A stretch of DNA of 64,000 nucleotides, taken from positions 12,204,630 through 12,268,629 of the forward strand of contig NW_004955472.1 in assembly GCF_000276665.1 (NCBI RefSeq), in the 5' to 3' direction. Position 1 is the stretch's first letter. Every line of letters begins with the position of its first letter. Positions 21,075-31,489 of this stretch are shown piece after piece. Origin of the DNA: Chinchilla lanigera (Eukaryota > Chordata > Mammalia > Rodentia > Chinchillidae). Made by a program: the position numbers and the translations under genes. The notes under the pieces are model-generated. The model saw only the letters and a program-made list of their open reading frames with translations. It was not told the origin of the DNA and searched no databases.

Positions 21075-21185
21075 ACTGTTCAAAATAAGGAGACTAAATC
21101 TGAGAGAGAACAAAATTGCACAGTGTCACACAACTGGTAGTGGGTAGAGCCAAGTCAGACTCCCATCTGCATCCAAAGCCTATAC
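21075..21185 (-). repeat. MIR SINE fragment
   Basis: 'aaggagactaaatctgagag' then 'cacagtgtcacacaactggt' and 'agtgggtagagccaagtcag' match the MIR complement well ('gaggaaactgaggctcagag...ggtcacacagctagtaagtgg'). Confidence 0.65.
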
Positions 21186-21616
21186 TTGAAATTAGAGAAT
21201 ATCTCCTCAAATAGGGGAGACCTTATAGCCAAAAATATACCCAAGAAGTGCAAATGAGATTATCTCAACTGCAGGATGGCCCTCAAAGCAAGGGAAGGGT
21301 GCTGACAGTCACATAAGGAAGTGTCTTCCTCACCTAGCACTACTAAGGACTGCCAAATCACCAGTGACAAATCACCCATAGCCCCAGCTCTAAAAAGGAG
21401 AGAAGGGTCATCACAGCAGCGCCAGGCCCAGTCAGGATGCAGCACTACATTTACTTCACACAGGCCACAAAGTAATCTTCCAAGTCAGGCTGTGCTCAAA
21501 AGGCTTGGGATTGGTGATCTACATGCAGTAAAGACATTTGTTTCTCCAGAAGATAGGTCTTTCATTGCACAGCTAAGGATCCTTTTGAAAACTTCTTTTT
21601 GTCAGCTTGTATTAGG

Positions 21617-22125
21617 ATTCACTAGAGGAAAAAAAAATCAATAAAAATGCATAATTATGCAAAGATACATATTAGGTGAGATTACAGCATCAGAGGTGGA
21701 AGAGTCATAATAGCCATCTGGGGTCAAAGTCCAGTCCATCAGTGTACTAGGAAGCCAGAGGATCTAGAAGTTGAATGTCTGAGGCCTGAAAGCTCACTAT
21801 AGAGTCACCAGTACAAGTCTACAGTGGAAGTCTAAAGAGTCTGCACTGGAAAGTTGGAGAGTCTATGTTGGAAGGCTAAGGAAACTGAAGATCACTGTCC
21901 AAAGGCAATGGCAAAGACTAGAGCTCTTCCAAAGTAGGAGAACATTTCTTTCTTTTTCCCTTTTTAGTCTGTCAAAGGCACAAGCCTATTGGTTGGTGCC
22001 ACCCAAATCTGGGGTGGGTCTTCCCCACCTACATGTCAGTCTTCCACAGACACACTCAGAATTTATCAATCTGCTAGGCTGTTCTTATTCAAATCAAGTT
22101 GACATATCACAATCAATGATTACAC
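21617..22125 (-). mobile_element. Old ERVL-type LTR remnant (same family as 48332-48840)
   Basis: Read on the minus strand it contains 'gtcaacttgatttgaataag', then CCAACCAATAGGCTTGT, and ends in 'cctctagtgaatcct'-like text. The 17-bp word CCAACCAATAGGCTTGT recurs exactly in the plus-strand copy at 48332-48840, with matching flanking order. The 'gtcaacttga...ccaatcagctgagggc...tctctggagaaccctgac' layout is that of old mammalian ERVL LTRs; I do not commit to a subfamily. No internal genes. Confidence 0.6.
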
Positions 22126-22429
22126 AAATGAGCAAAGAGATTCACTCACTGCACTAATATGGATCCAGTATATTTTTATTGTCTGGAGATGATAATAGGG
22201 TTGGCTGAGCTAGATCTAAAATTGAGAAAAAGCACAGATATGGAAATATGAGGGTCCACTGGGACATCCCTTCACAAGCCTGTTTCACTTATAACATTCC
22301 TGGCAAGTGTCTAGAGATTTCAAAGAACTCTTGTGACATTCACACTCTAGTAAAGAAATCATCTTCACTCAATTCAAGAGTTTTTTGTAGAGCTTTAAAT
22401 GATAATACAATGTTATACAGGATCATAAT

Positions 22430-22605
22430 GATGAAGATAATAATAACAAATAGTTTTGAACACTTACTAAATGTCATCATGAGGCCAAATCTTTTACATA
22501 TATGGATAAATTCTACCTCCCCAACAACAATAAAAGTAGGTGCTACTATCCCACTTCTTTAACAGAGAAAATTAAGATACACAGAGTGAAAATAATGATG
22601 GAAAT
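22430..22605 (-). repeat. MIR SINE fragment
   Basis: 'gaacacttactaaatgtcat' ... 'gtaggtgctactatcccact' ... 'gagaaaattaagatacacag' follow the MIR complement through its whole 3' half. One of the clearest MIR copies here. Confidence 0.7.
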
Positions 22606-22864
22606 AAGTATACCCTGCAAGGGTTGAAAGAGATAAATGTAACTAAATTCTATGCACAATACAAAATAATCACTATATAAGTCTTAATTTTTGTTTCCAA
22701 ATAGAGTACTCTTTTAAACACAGAAGTACTCCTTATGCCATAATAGTTAGATGATATTAACAGATGAATCTTTGTACCTAATAGGCCTGATAATGCATTT
22801 TAAGGATACTTCCAGATGTGTATTAATAAATACCCCAAGTTTGTGGCCAATAGACATGATTATA

Positions 22865-22960
22865 GGGGCTGGGGATTTAGCTCAGCGGCACAGAGCCTGC
22901 CTGGCAAGCGCAAGGTCTTCAATTGGATTCCTGGTACCGGAAAACAACAACAACAAAAAA
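22865..22960 (+). mobile_element. ID-type SINE with 13-bp target-site duplication
   Basis: GGGGATTTAGCTCAGCGGC A box region, GCCTGCCTGGCAAGCGC, then TTGGATTCCTGGTACCGG and an (AAC)/A tail. Flanked by perfect direct repeats AGACATGATTATA at 22852-22864 and 22961-22973. Confidence 0.95.
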
Positions 22961-22980
22961 AGACATGATTATATAATTTG

Positions 22981-23165
22981 GGGGGGGGGCAGTTATTGGG
23001 AATTGAACCCTGGAACTTTGCACTGCACTACATGTCTAGCTTTTTTTTTAGAAAAAGAGATAGCATGCTGCCAAATCCCTAAGTAGCCCAGACTGAGTTA
23101 CAACTTGGAATCCTTCTGCTCTCCTGAGAGCTGAGATTCCAAGTGTGCATCACCATATTTAGCCT
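22981..23165 (-). mobile_element. B1-dID dimeric SINE
   Basis: On the minus strand a B1 unit (complement contains 'agtagcccagactgagttac' and 'ctctcctgagagctgagatt') is followed by a linker and an ID unit (complement 'gggaattgaaccctggaact' near 22998). The dimer order and an A-rich middle support B1-dID. Old copy. Confidence 0.65.
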
Positions 23166-23169
23166 GACT

Positions 23170-24875
23170 TTTAAAGATCTTTACTCTTCCACTCATGGGA
23201 CTCAGGCCTCACTTCCTTATAAACACAAATGTTGTTTTCAGACTTAAAGTATCAAATGCAAGAAAACTGAGCTAATCAGTTGTAATAGAAAGGAATGTGC
23301 TCACTTCCAGACCAGATATAAATTATAATACAAGATTCCTCAAAGCTTTTTGTCTTTTAAACTTATGGTACAGTCACCAAGAGATGGCTGCACTAGCAGC
23401 GTGAAGTTTTAAGTGATTCACATGAACCCCTAGGGAGAAGTGTCATTTGTTTTTTAACCACTAAGATTTTTAGATTGTTCCTTACCACAGCATAACACGG
23501 TTCATCCTGATTGATCAAACCTCTTCTTGTTTATATTTGGGCTTATGTGGCACCTTAACTCTCTAATCTAGAAGGAAGCACAAACTCAAGTACTCACAGG
23601 GTGGTGTCCTGGAAAACGTTTTTGACTGTTTCATTTGTCCTCATATGGAGTTTATGCTTCAGTCTGGCTTTTCTCTTTATACTTCTGATGTCAGTGAAGG
23701 TGCTCAGTGGTATCCTGGAAGAAATGAATGTCAGAGTTAAAATAAATGAATGGCAATTTGTCAACACCCCCCAAAACTGAAATTACCTGAAACTTGTAGA
23801 AAAATTACATAAAAATAGACCATGAAATGTATGGAAAGGCAATGTAAATAGGATTTATTTTGGATACTATGTTATCTTTTTAGATCTATTATATATTTGT
23901 CTTCCTGAGTTCAGCCCATTACAATGAGTTAATGAGAGGTTGCATTTACCTATACTCAATGGTTTGGGATTTTAAATTAATTTTCATTAAAAGCATTGGC
24001 TTTAGAAGATAATAATCATGATTACTATTTTCACTATATAACAGGTACATAGAGACACATACTTGTACATCTAATTTATTGCATTTGGCTCTGCACGGCA
24101 GAACATGAAGGCCCTTTTGCAAGATGGGAGACAATGCTAGCATACATGCAAATGGAAGAATAAACGGCTCTTCTGAACAACTTATAAGTTAATTTCTAGA
24201 AGGAAATCAAAAGACTAGCTCTGTAAAATTAGTCTTTTTAATTTAACATTTTATCAAAGTAATTCAGGTGTATTTGAAGAAAAATATTGCTACTGTATAA
24301 CGAAAAGAGCAGTCACATGTTTAAGGTGAACTCAGAATACTTTAGGGTAAAGTTTACTTTCGGGCACCAAAAATACTTTCTGGCAAAGGTGAGAGAAACA
24401 GTTAAATCTAGAAGAACTCCTAGCTTGGGGAACTTAAGTAGGGAAGATGAATGGCATGCCCTTAACTCAGATGGGAAGGACTACTTGAAGAATAAGATTT
24501 CCAAGACAGAGGAGAAGCAAGGAATCAAGAGCTCTGATTCAAACATAGAAATTTAAACAACAGAGTGAAGAAGTTGGGTAGTCCCTTTGATACACAGTCT
24601 GGAGTTTAGAATATGTATCCTGAGCAAAGTTACTCCAGAGTTTGGAGGTCACCAAGATACATATAACATTAGAAGATATTCAAATAGAAGAAGAGAGAGC
24701 TAAAAAAATGATTGAGAAGAAGAGGAAAAAACTTATGCTGATGTCATTCAATATGCAGTTATGAGGTCAAAAAATGGCATCCAGGAAAAAAAATTTAGAA
24801 ACTGTTGCCGTTAATATTTGCAAAGAGCTAGGAGGGAGTGGTGCCTCTGGAATAAACAGTGGTTCCAGAAGGAAA
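23170..24875. other. Unrecognised AT-rich sequence
   Basis: No repeat family recognised. The 89-codon ORF at 24287-24556 is lysine/serine-rich with no known motif. It ends shortly before a B1-dID element. Confidence 0.4.
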
Positions 24876-24880
24876 GAAAG

Positions 24881-25064
24881 CCTAGCGGGCGAGGCATGCC
24901 TGTAATCCCAGCATCCTGGGTACAGGGGGAGGCAGAAGTACACCAGATTCAAGCTCAGCCTGGGCAATTTAACAAACTTGGTGAAACCCTGTCTGAAAAA
25001 ATAAAAAGGTAGGAATATAGCTCAGTGCGCAGACCCGGAGTTCAGTCTCCACTACCACGGGAAA
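24881..25064 (+). mobile_element. B1-dID dimeric SINE
   Basis: The B1 half is 'gaggcatgcctgtaatccca' ... 'ctcagcctgggcaatttaac' ... 'gtgaaaccctgtctg'. It is followed by an A-rich linker and an ID-like half 'aggaatatagctcagtgcgc' ... 'ggagttcagtctccactacc'. Complete dimer, moderately diverged. Confidence 0.85.
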
Positions 25065-25099
25065 GTACTAAGGGAGCAGTCAGCTCTGTGTGCGGCTCA

Positions 25100-25490
25100 C
25101 TGTTCGCCATCTCACTCAGACTTCCTTTATCTCCTTGCCTCTACTCTAAATGGTAACTCACACTTCCCCTCTGCTTTCTCACCACTTTCTGTTATTCCTT
25201 TTCTTTTTCCTTGAAATGTCTTCTCAGCTACAAAATTTTATCTATCCTTCAAAATCCAGGGAAAAATGCCATCGCTTTTGCAATGTATTTCCTGACTTCT
25301 GTAATAAAGTAAGTTCTCTTCCTCCATAGTATCTGACAGCCCACTGTATATCACACTCTCTTCTGCTATGTACTGTAATTGTGTGCACTCTCTCCTTAGC
25401 CTTCCTATATACCAGCTTCACTGCACTATAGGCCCCAACCTTCGTAATGTTCCCATGAATCTGGAATACCATAGCTGCTCGTAAAGATTG
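25100..25490 (+). repeat. LINE-2 (L2) fragment
   Basis: 'ccttcaaaatccagggaaaa', 'gtatttcctgacttctgtaa' and 'tgtactgtaattgtgtgcac' match L2 3'-end text (cf. 'tcaaaactcagcttaaat...gaagccttccctgac'). Long but diverged copy. Confidence 0.6.
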
Positions 25491-25494
25491 TCAC

Positions 25495-26185
25495 ACAATC
25501 AAATCTAAAAATCTAACTCTTGAGGCTAAAAATTATCTTCAAAGGAGAATCTCTTTTATCACTTTAAATTTCTTTTTGCAAGTACATGAACCACCTGCAC
25601 CCAAGCCCAGGAATTATTTATCTATTTTCCTGGCACTCTACAGACATTTAGTAAGAGTGTTCATTCCTAGGAAACAAACTTTTTAAAAGTCATCCTTTTT
25701 AAAGACTGTTGGGGCTGGGGAAGGGGATACTATGGTAAGATGGGCAATTTTCCTGGCACAGGCCTTAGACGAATAAGTCCTAAACTAATCACTATTTTAA
25801 AAACCATTTAAACTAACCTTTCCCCCATATCTCAGGTATGAAAACAGCAGATTACAAAAGCCTCATGAAACAACTTCTGTGATTCTTAAGCTTAAAACTA
25901 CAAAACTATAAATACTGTCCTAATCTAAGCCTTGGTTAGAAGTTAGGTAGCAGAATTTGTGAAGATTGCTAAGAGAATGTATTATACATGTTCTCACTCC
26001 CCCAAAAAGATATGAGGCAACAGATATGTTAATCAGCTTGTTTTAACATATATGCACACATATATATATCCCATTGGGCACTATAACTATATACAAATTT
26101 ATTTTCCAACTATACTTTAACAAAAATAAATGTTAACAGATTAAGAACTGGCAAAAGTCTCTGAAAAATAAAAAATATGAGTCTA
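25495..26185. other. Unrecognised AT-rich sequence
   Basis: AT-rich, with TATA-rich patches near 26050. No exon-like segment. Confidence 0.45.
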
Positions 26186-26189
26186 ATCA

Positions 26190-26440
26190 TTAAAAAGCCA
26201 GTCATCAGAACAGAAAGAGAGTGGGCTTGCATGTAGAACAGACATGGATCTGATTCTCAGCTCTACCACTTACTACTTATACAATCCTGAGCAAACCTCA
26301 GGATTTGAGCCCTTCTGAACCTTTATTTCCTCACTGGAAAAATAAAGTTGAGAATAACTGAATTGAGTAATGACTCAATTAATTGCTGTAAAAAGAAATG
26401 CCTAGAACAAAGTAAGCTTTAACTGCACGCAGCTGCTAGT
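26190..26440 (+). repeat. MIR SINE fragment
   Basis: 'ttctcagctctaccacttac' ... 'ttatttcctcactggaaaaa' ... 'gttgagaataactgaattga' follow MIR in order. Fairly long copy. Confidence 0.65.
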
Positions 26441-26574
26441 ACTATGACAAGCCCGAAGACATCATTTGTGACCTTTTAAGCAATGCCTACTGTTCATTTA
26501 TGAAGTCTGGTTTGGTAATAGATACCACTTATTGATTACCTGCTGGGTGCCTTGTGTGCTTTAGATGTGTAGAC

Positions 26575-26840
26575 ACATATCATAGTGACTAAGAGTGTAC
26601 ACTCTGGCATCAAAGCTACAGAGTATATATTTCAGCCCCATCACACAGCAGAAATGTGACATGAGAGAAGTTGTGCAAAATCTGCTTAAATCTAGTTTCT
26701 TCATCTATGAAAATGAAGTTATAATAGGACCTACCTCATAAAATTCTTATGGGTATTAAAGGAGATAGTGCACACAAATTCCCAGTACCATATAGTCTGT
26801 GCATAGTGAATAATTAGCTAACATTGTCATTACTATTTTT
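26575..26840 (+). repeat. MIR SINE, near full length
   Basis: 'actctggcatcaaagctaca' ... 'ctagtttcttcatctatgaa' ... 'ataggacctacctcataaaa' ... 'gggtattaaaggagatagtg' match MIR over most of its length. Confidence 0.75.
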
Positions 26841-26849
26841 ATTGTAGTT

Positions 26850-26970
26850 TTAGAAGCCAAACTTTAAAGGAGTTAAGTAGCTTACCCTAGGTCATACAGT
26901 AGGTGAGGGCTTGAACTTCTTTTCAAATCTAGGGCTTCTGGATTCCAAACCTGTGCTTTTTCATTAACTC
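26850..26970 (-). repeat. MIR SINE fragment
   Basis: 'taccctaggtcatacagtag' and 'gggcttgaacttcttttcaa' match the MIR complement ('cccaaggtcacacagctagt...gggatttgaaccc'). Confidence 0.6.
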
Positions 26971-26973
26971 AAC

Positions 26974-27375
26974 TGTTATGGCTTGTATCTAGATGTCCCC
27001 CCAAAGCCTCATGTGGACATAGGTGGGGCTCTGCTGGGGAGGCCGGATCTACAGTATGTGCTGCTGGGATCAGGATGTGATACTGGCATTGATTCATGGT
27101 GTGATTCTAGGATTAAGGCTGCCCCTCCCTGGGTGTGAGTGCTACCCACCCTAAGGCTGGATAGCCTGGATAAGATATAAAGGACAGAAAGAAGGTCACT
27201 GCTGGTCACTTGTAGCCTGCTGCTTGTTGCTTTGCTTTTTTTACTACTTTGTATGCCTTTTTTGCCATGCTTCCCTGCCTTGGAGCCAGCCAAATGGACT
27301 GAGACCTCTATGAACTATGGTTCATAGAAACCCTCTTCTATTAGGTATGTACAGTATTAAGTAAAAACCCTTATT
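26974..27375 (+). mobile_element. Solitary LTR of ERVL-MaLR type
   Basis: Opens TGTTATGGCTTGTATCTAGA and continues 'atgtccccccaaagcctcat'. It later has 'ccttggagccagccaaatgg' and 'actgagacctctatgaacta', as in MaLR LTRs ('gagccagccgaccatggactgaaacctctgaaactgtgagcc'). A TATAAAGGACAG box-like sequence lies at about 27176. No internal genes. Confidence 0.7.
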
Positions 27376-27379
27376 TGTT

Positions 27380-27865
27380 TCCCTTTGGTGGTTAATTAAA
27401 AAATGACAGTCTACAAGACAGGAAGCTTCTAAAGAATTTCACAGCGGTCAAGTCTAAAGTGATAAAGTGTTGCTGTGTCTCTTTGTCTTATCCACATGAG
27501 TACATTTCATTAGAAGCTGTTGAACTACTAGGGAGATTCTTGGATGTGCTTGCAGCAAGCATCAGCACACACTTGCATTCGCATACACCGAGGGGTAGAG
27601 GGTGGTAAACATTGCCTGCATAAGATTGGGAGGAAGAGGAAAGTGAACACTAGGTGATCAGTGACAAAACATAGTCAGGGTCAAAATTTTATGGCAAAAA
27701 TAGAATTTCCATAGGCCTAGTGTTCAAAGGAAATTTTTTACCAAGTTGTAATGTATAACATACTATAAAGATAACTGGGCCCTATAGCAAAAAATTAAAA
27801 CTTTATGGTTTATATGTCACAATTGTCTTCCAAAACTAACCAGTCTTTCATAGTTAATGGAAATT
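27380..27865. other. Unrecognised sequence
   Basis: Mixed AT-rich sequence, no repeat or gene recognised. Confidence 0.45.
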
Positions 27866-27882
27866 CAGAAACATAAATCTCA

Positions 27883-28064
27883 GCCTGGCATGGTGGTGAT
27901 CCCAGCACTTGGGAGGCTGCGGCAAGAGGATCACTGTCAGTTCAAGGCCAGCCAGGGTTACATAAGCGAATTCAAGGCCAGCCTGAACTGTACAGTGTGA
28001 CCCTATCTCCAAAAACAAAAAGGAAGAAAGGAAGGAAGAAAGAAAGGAAAAAAGGAAAAGACAA
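27883..28064 (+). mobile_element. B1 SINE with internal duplication and 15-bp target-site duplication
   Basis: 'cctggcatggtggtgatccc' opens the element. The word TTCAAGGCCAGCC occurs twice, 31 bp apart (about 27942 and 27972), which is the internal duplication typical of rodent B1. The tail is A-rich with GGAA repeats. Direct repeats GAAACATAAATCTCA (27868-27882) and GAAACATACATCTCA (28065-28079) flank it with one mismatch. Confidence 0.93.
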
Positions 28065-28079
28065 GAAACATACATCTCA

Positions 28080-28450
28080 AGTGTTTGCTAGAAAGTCCAG
28101 GTTTTTATAGATATTTGTAGATACCTGCAGACTCTGATAAACAGTATACATTCTGTTTTGCTTCCTATTCTAGATCTACCAGGTATTACCTATGTGGTAA
28201 TCCCAAAAGGCTGTTTTGCATTAAGATTCCTACTCCTACACTTTCAGATCCACATATTCTCAGCTAGAAAACTTTGGCTAAAGCAAAGTAAGGACTACTA
28301 CAAACATATAGTAGACTACTAAAGTGTAGTGGACCTCATCTCTCTTTACCACTAACACTTTCTCATAATTTTAGTGATGGCACCAGTTCAGCCACACTCC
28401 GGAAGGTATTTGTTCCATTGAAGACAATTTGGAAGCATCAGTATAAAAGG
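28080..28450. other. Unrecognised sequence
   Basis: Between two B1 SINEs. A short near-repeat (CTACTA words) lies near 28295-28320; nothing else recognised. Confidence 0.4.
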
Positions 28451-28455
28451 GCAGA

Positions 28456-28592
28456 GCCAGGCATGATGGTACACCCCTGGTAATCTCAGCACTCAGGAGG
28501 CTGATGCAAGAGGATTGCCACAAGTTCAAGGACAGCCTGGACTGCACGCTGAGTTCAATGCCAGCCTGAACATAGCAAGACAAAAAAAAAAA
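28456..28592 (+). mobile_element. B1 SINE
   Basis: 'gccaggcatgatggtacacc' ... 'gaggattgccacaagttcaa' ... 'gacagcctggactgcacgct' ... 'gccagcctgaacatagcaag' plus A-tail. Carries the internal duplication (two GCCAGCCTG/GACAGCCTG blocks). Confidence 0.92.
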
Positions 28593-28599
28593 TGACAGC

Positions 28600-29140
28600 A
28601 TGAGTTCTTGTGGTCTAGAGATTTAGTTCCTCGTACAAGAACCTGAGAGGAGTGAACCCCCCAAAAGACTAGTCACTTCATTTTGGTGCTGCAGAAATTC
28701 AGGTTAACAAAGGATTTGCCAATAACGGGGTTGGGAGAATGACCACATTTTCTGGACTGAACAAACAGATGTAGGATTTTCTGGGCTGACTAATGTCCTG
28801 GGACAGATCAGGCAGTCAGCCAAATTCTAGGAGTTCTGATGAAAAGACAGCAAGGCCTCACTTTTCTTAATGGAAGGTGCTCTGTGGGAATACTGATGTC
28901 CACAAGAGCAGCTTGGACCCTCAGCTTACCTTACAGACTCACCCAGGCTCAGACATAGACATTTCTCAAAGCTTTTGTAATCAAAAACCTGAGTCAAGTG
29001 ATAGAAGCAGAATTTATCAGGATTTATTTTGAGAAGTGTTAAGTGTATTTGTCGTCTGTCTCCTTTTACAATATGTTACCACTGTTGCTTTTTAAAATTA
29101 TTCTAAAAACACACAGTTAATTCTACTAAAGTGTAACATT
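28600..29140. other. Unrecognised sequence
   Basis: No repeat consensus or gene recognised. Confidence 0.4.
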
Positions 29141-29144
29141 GTTT

Positions 29145-29300
29145 CTATCTTCCCATTCACACATTCACTCATTCACTCATTCTTTCATAGAGTACCTACT
29201 CTGCTGTTGGGACTAGGAGAGGTCTGCTGAGGAAACGGTTACTGAATCAGAGTCAGGCTCGGTTTGTGCCCTCAGGAAGCCCCCAGGTGAGCCTAATGAT
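29145..29300 (-). repeat. Old LINE/SINE fragment with ATTCACTC repeats
   Basis: 'cattcactcattcactcatt' followed by 'agagtacctactctgctgtt' and 'tttgtgccctcaggaagccc' matches the common mammalian pattern 'attcattcattcaacaaa... gagtgcctactatgtgccagg...ctgccctcatggagc' (L2/MIR-type end, complementary strand). Exact family uncertain. Confidence 0.4.
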
Positions 29301-29580
29301 TTCAAGACCACTGGGAAAAGTAATAAAATGATTATAAATTTATTTCTCAGTTGGGAGAATCTATTAAATTTACAATTTTAAACCAGAAAGGCAATAAGAC
29401 TTTCAATTAAGTTTATAGGAAAGTCAGAAATAAGAATAAGACATTTCTTTCCTCTGGCCAGCAGGTTCCCCACCATGATGCGACAACCATAGATACCATT
29501 TAGCACCAGATGTAAGAGGACTGTATTACAGCCTGTGGCTAGTGAAATGTCAAAAAGATATTTTACAAGATCCTAACTAA

Positions 29581-29660
29581 GGGGCTGGGGATTTACCCAG
29601 CGGCACAGCGCCCTGCCTGGCAAGCGCTGTGAGTTTGATTCCTGGTACAGGAAAAAAAAG
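29581..29660 (+). mobile_element. ID-type SINE, slightly deleted
   Basis: GGGGCTGGGGATTTA start; a short deletion removes part of the A box (ACCCAGCGGC instead of AGCTCAGCGGC) and another removes the 'AAGGTC' segment. A-tail to 29660. Short flanking direct repeats (AGATCCTAA before, GGATCCTAA after) suggest the insertion site. Confidence 0.88.
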
Positions 29661-31485
29661 AACAAACAGGATCCTAAGTCATGGAGAACTTCCCAACCAT
29701 TGCTTATGTGATCTCCTTTAAATGTACAATTCTGGCTTATCTATCTAAATGAAAAGTGAATATGGTATAGGCAGACAGAAAATAAAATCCCTGGGATGTT
29801 TCAATGTGTGTATAACATAATTCAGGGGGAGAAAACTTCCCTTTAGTGACTGATATAAAGGAAGCATTTTACGGACCTACACAAAAATTCCAAGAGTTCC
29901 CTGAAATGCAGGCTCTTCTTGAGTAGTTTTACCTACATTCAGGAACGGGGAACCTTTCAGAGCTTGCAGTGATGACGAAGCTCCTGCCGCAGCACGCGTG
30001 CCAGCTGCTTGACACCGCCGCCAACCGAGCACTCATGCGCGCCGTGTGCAGAACGAATCCCCATGACTTCTTAGCACCCCAGAATCTGAGTAGGAGGCTG
30101 CAACTGCACGTTCAGAGAATTAGTTTTAAGAGCCATTGTGTGTAACCTTTCAGAGGAAATTCAAGCAGATTTTCAGATAGCTTAAGCAAGCCTTTTCACA
30201 AAGGCCTACAAACTATCACGCTATCTGGGGTTTGTGAAGTTTTCAAAGCAATACCAAGTCTAACATATTTATATATCTTATAAACACAATCTATAAGAGT
30301 AAGATTGCTACAAAGTCCAGTTCTGGAAAAACAGCCTACCTCTCCCTTAGTTGGGTGTGTTGGAAAAGAAAACTACAGATACATTGGAAAAGAGTTACTT
30401 CAGTTTAAATCACAGGGAAAGAGACCTTAAGCCTGAGATTGGATAATAAATAGGTAGCAGAAGCCACAGAAAGTCTTTTTTCACACTCAGATCAGTGCGC
30501 CCTTCGAAGGAAGAAAATGCAGTGCTCAGCCCGCAAACCAGAGGAAGGCCTGCACAGGAAGTGCACGGGAAAATACAGCGGTATGGACTCTGAGACAGGA
30601 TGAAGCCAGTCCATGAGAGGTTCAAGAAAGCCAAGCAGACAGCTTGTGCATCCAAGTGTTTCCTGGAGTCACTGACGCAGGACCACATCCTGATTTCTAG
30701 CACCACTGAACCACAGACAGAAAACGTGCAAAAATGGAGATACATTTTTAAATCTCACTTTGCTATTGGCTTGTGGTGGTTCATCAGACCCTTCCTTGAG
30801 CACTTTGCTAGGTACACAATGGACCCCAGAACTGTGAGTGATTTGACAGTTCGCACCAGATTTCCCAGCAAAATTAGACAAGCTGCTTAACCTGACAAGT
30901 AATATGAAGTAGCTTCCTAGACAGTGCCGGGGAATTAGGTGCCAAAAGCCTGAGGTGGTTATCAGAAAATGGTGTTACTGCCTCCGTTGTCTAACTGCAG
31001 GCTCGTCACCAGCAGAAAACTGCTGCAGCGGAATCCAGCCAAAGCAGTCACTGCTCTCCGGGGAAGCGCCCGCTGGGAGCCCTTGCTAGCACCCCCACTG
31101 TCTGCAAAGTGGCTAGACAGGCAGTGGCGGCAATTTCTGTTGTCAGTTAAGGAGATACTGCCCAAAAGAATTTTAACATTTAACTAGAGTTCAGCCATGC
31201 TGCTTTCAAACACTTTTCTCCTTTGATTCCCTTTCAGCTGGAACTTCTTCAGAAGCCAAATGCTAGTGGATTTCACTTCCACAGTCATCAGGCAGTAGAA
31301 AGGATAAAAAAGTGAGAGGGGGTCAGAAAACCCCAGCTCTATCCCAGGTCAACTGCAAGGCCTTTAACCAAGCCAGGCTGCTTTTAGAGTTTAGTTTTCT
31401 TTTAATCACAAAGTATGGTATTACAAAATACACCACACAGAGTTTAGAGCATGTCATAGGAGAGAACAGATAAGCAAAATGCTAT
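29661..31485. other. Mostly unrecognised, CpG-enriched sequence
   Basis: This span is richer in G, C and CpG than most of the window, with clusters at 29960-30060 and 31010-31130. It holds a 57-codon ORF (listed separately), a 111-codon minus ORF (30410-30745) and a 96-codon plus ORF (30600-30890), none with a domain I recognise. No SINE or LTR is seen in it, so it may be unique sequence. Confidence 0.4.
29972..30145 (+). CDS. Hypothetical 57-codon ORF in CpG-rich patch
   Basis: An ATG-initiated frame opens MTKLLPQHACQLLDTAANRA and closes at TAA 30143-30145. I do not recognise the protein. What can be seen: the first two thirds are markedly CpG-rich (GCACGCGTGCC, CCGCCGCCAACC, CATGCGCGCCGTG) in a window where CpG is rare, and there is no transmembrane segment or signal peptide. 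The sequence before the ATG (AGAGCTTGCAGTG) has a weak acceptor-like CAG but a poor pyrimidine tract. It could be a diverged exon, a retrocopy scrap or chance within a small CpG cluster. Function not assigned and coding status unproven. Confidence 0.2.
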   Translation: MTKLLPQHACQLLDTAANRALMRAVCRTNPHDFLAPQNLSRRLQLHVQRISFKSHCV

Positions 31486-31489
31486 AAAA

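Noticed and set aside
30410..30890. 111-codon minus and 96-codon plus ORFs overlapping each other
   Set aside because: No recognisable domain or start context. Mutually overlapping frames in GC-richer DNA are expected by chance, though the region is flagged as unrecognised.
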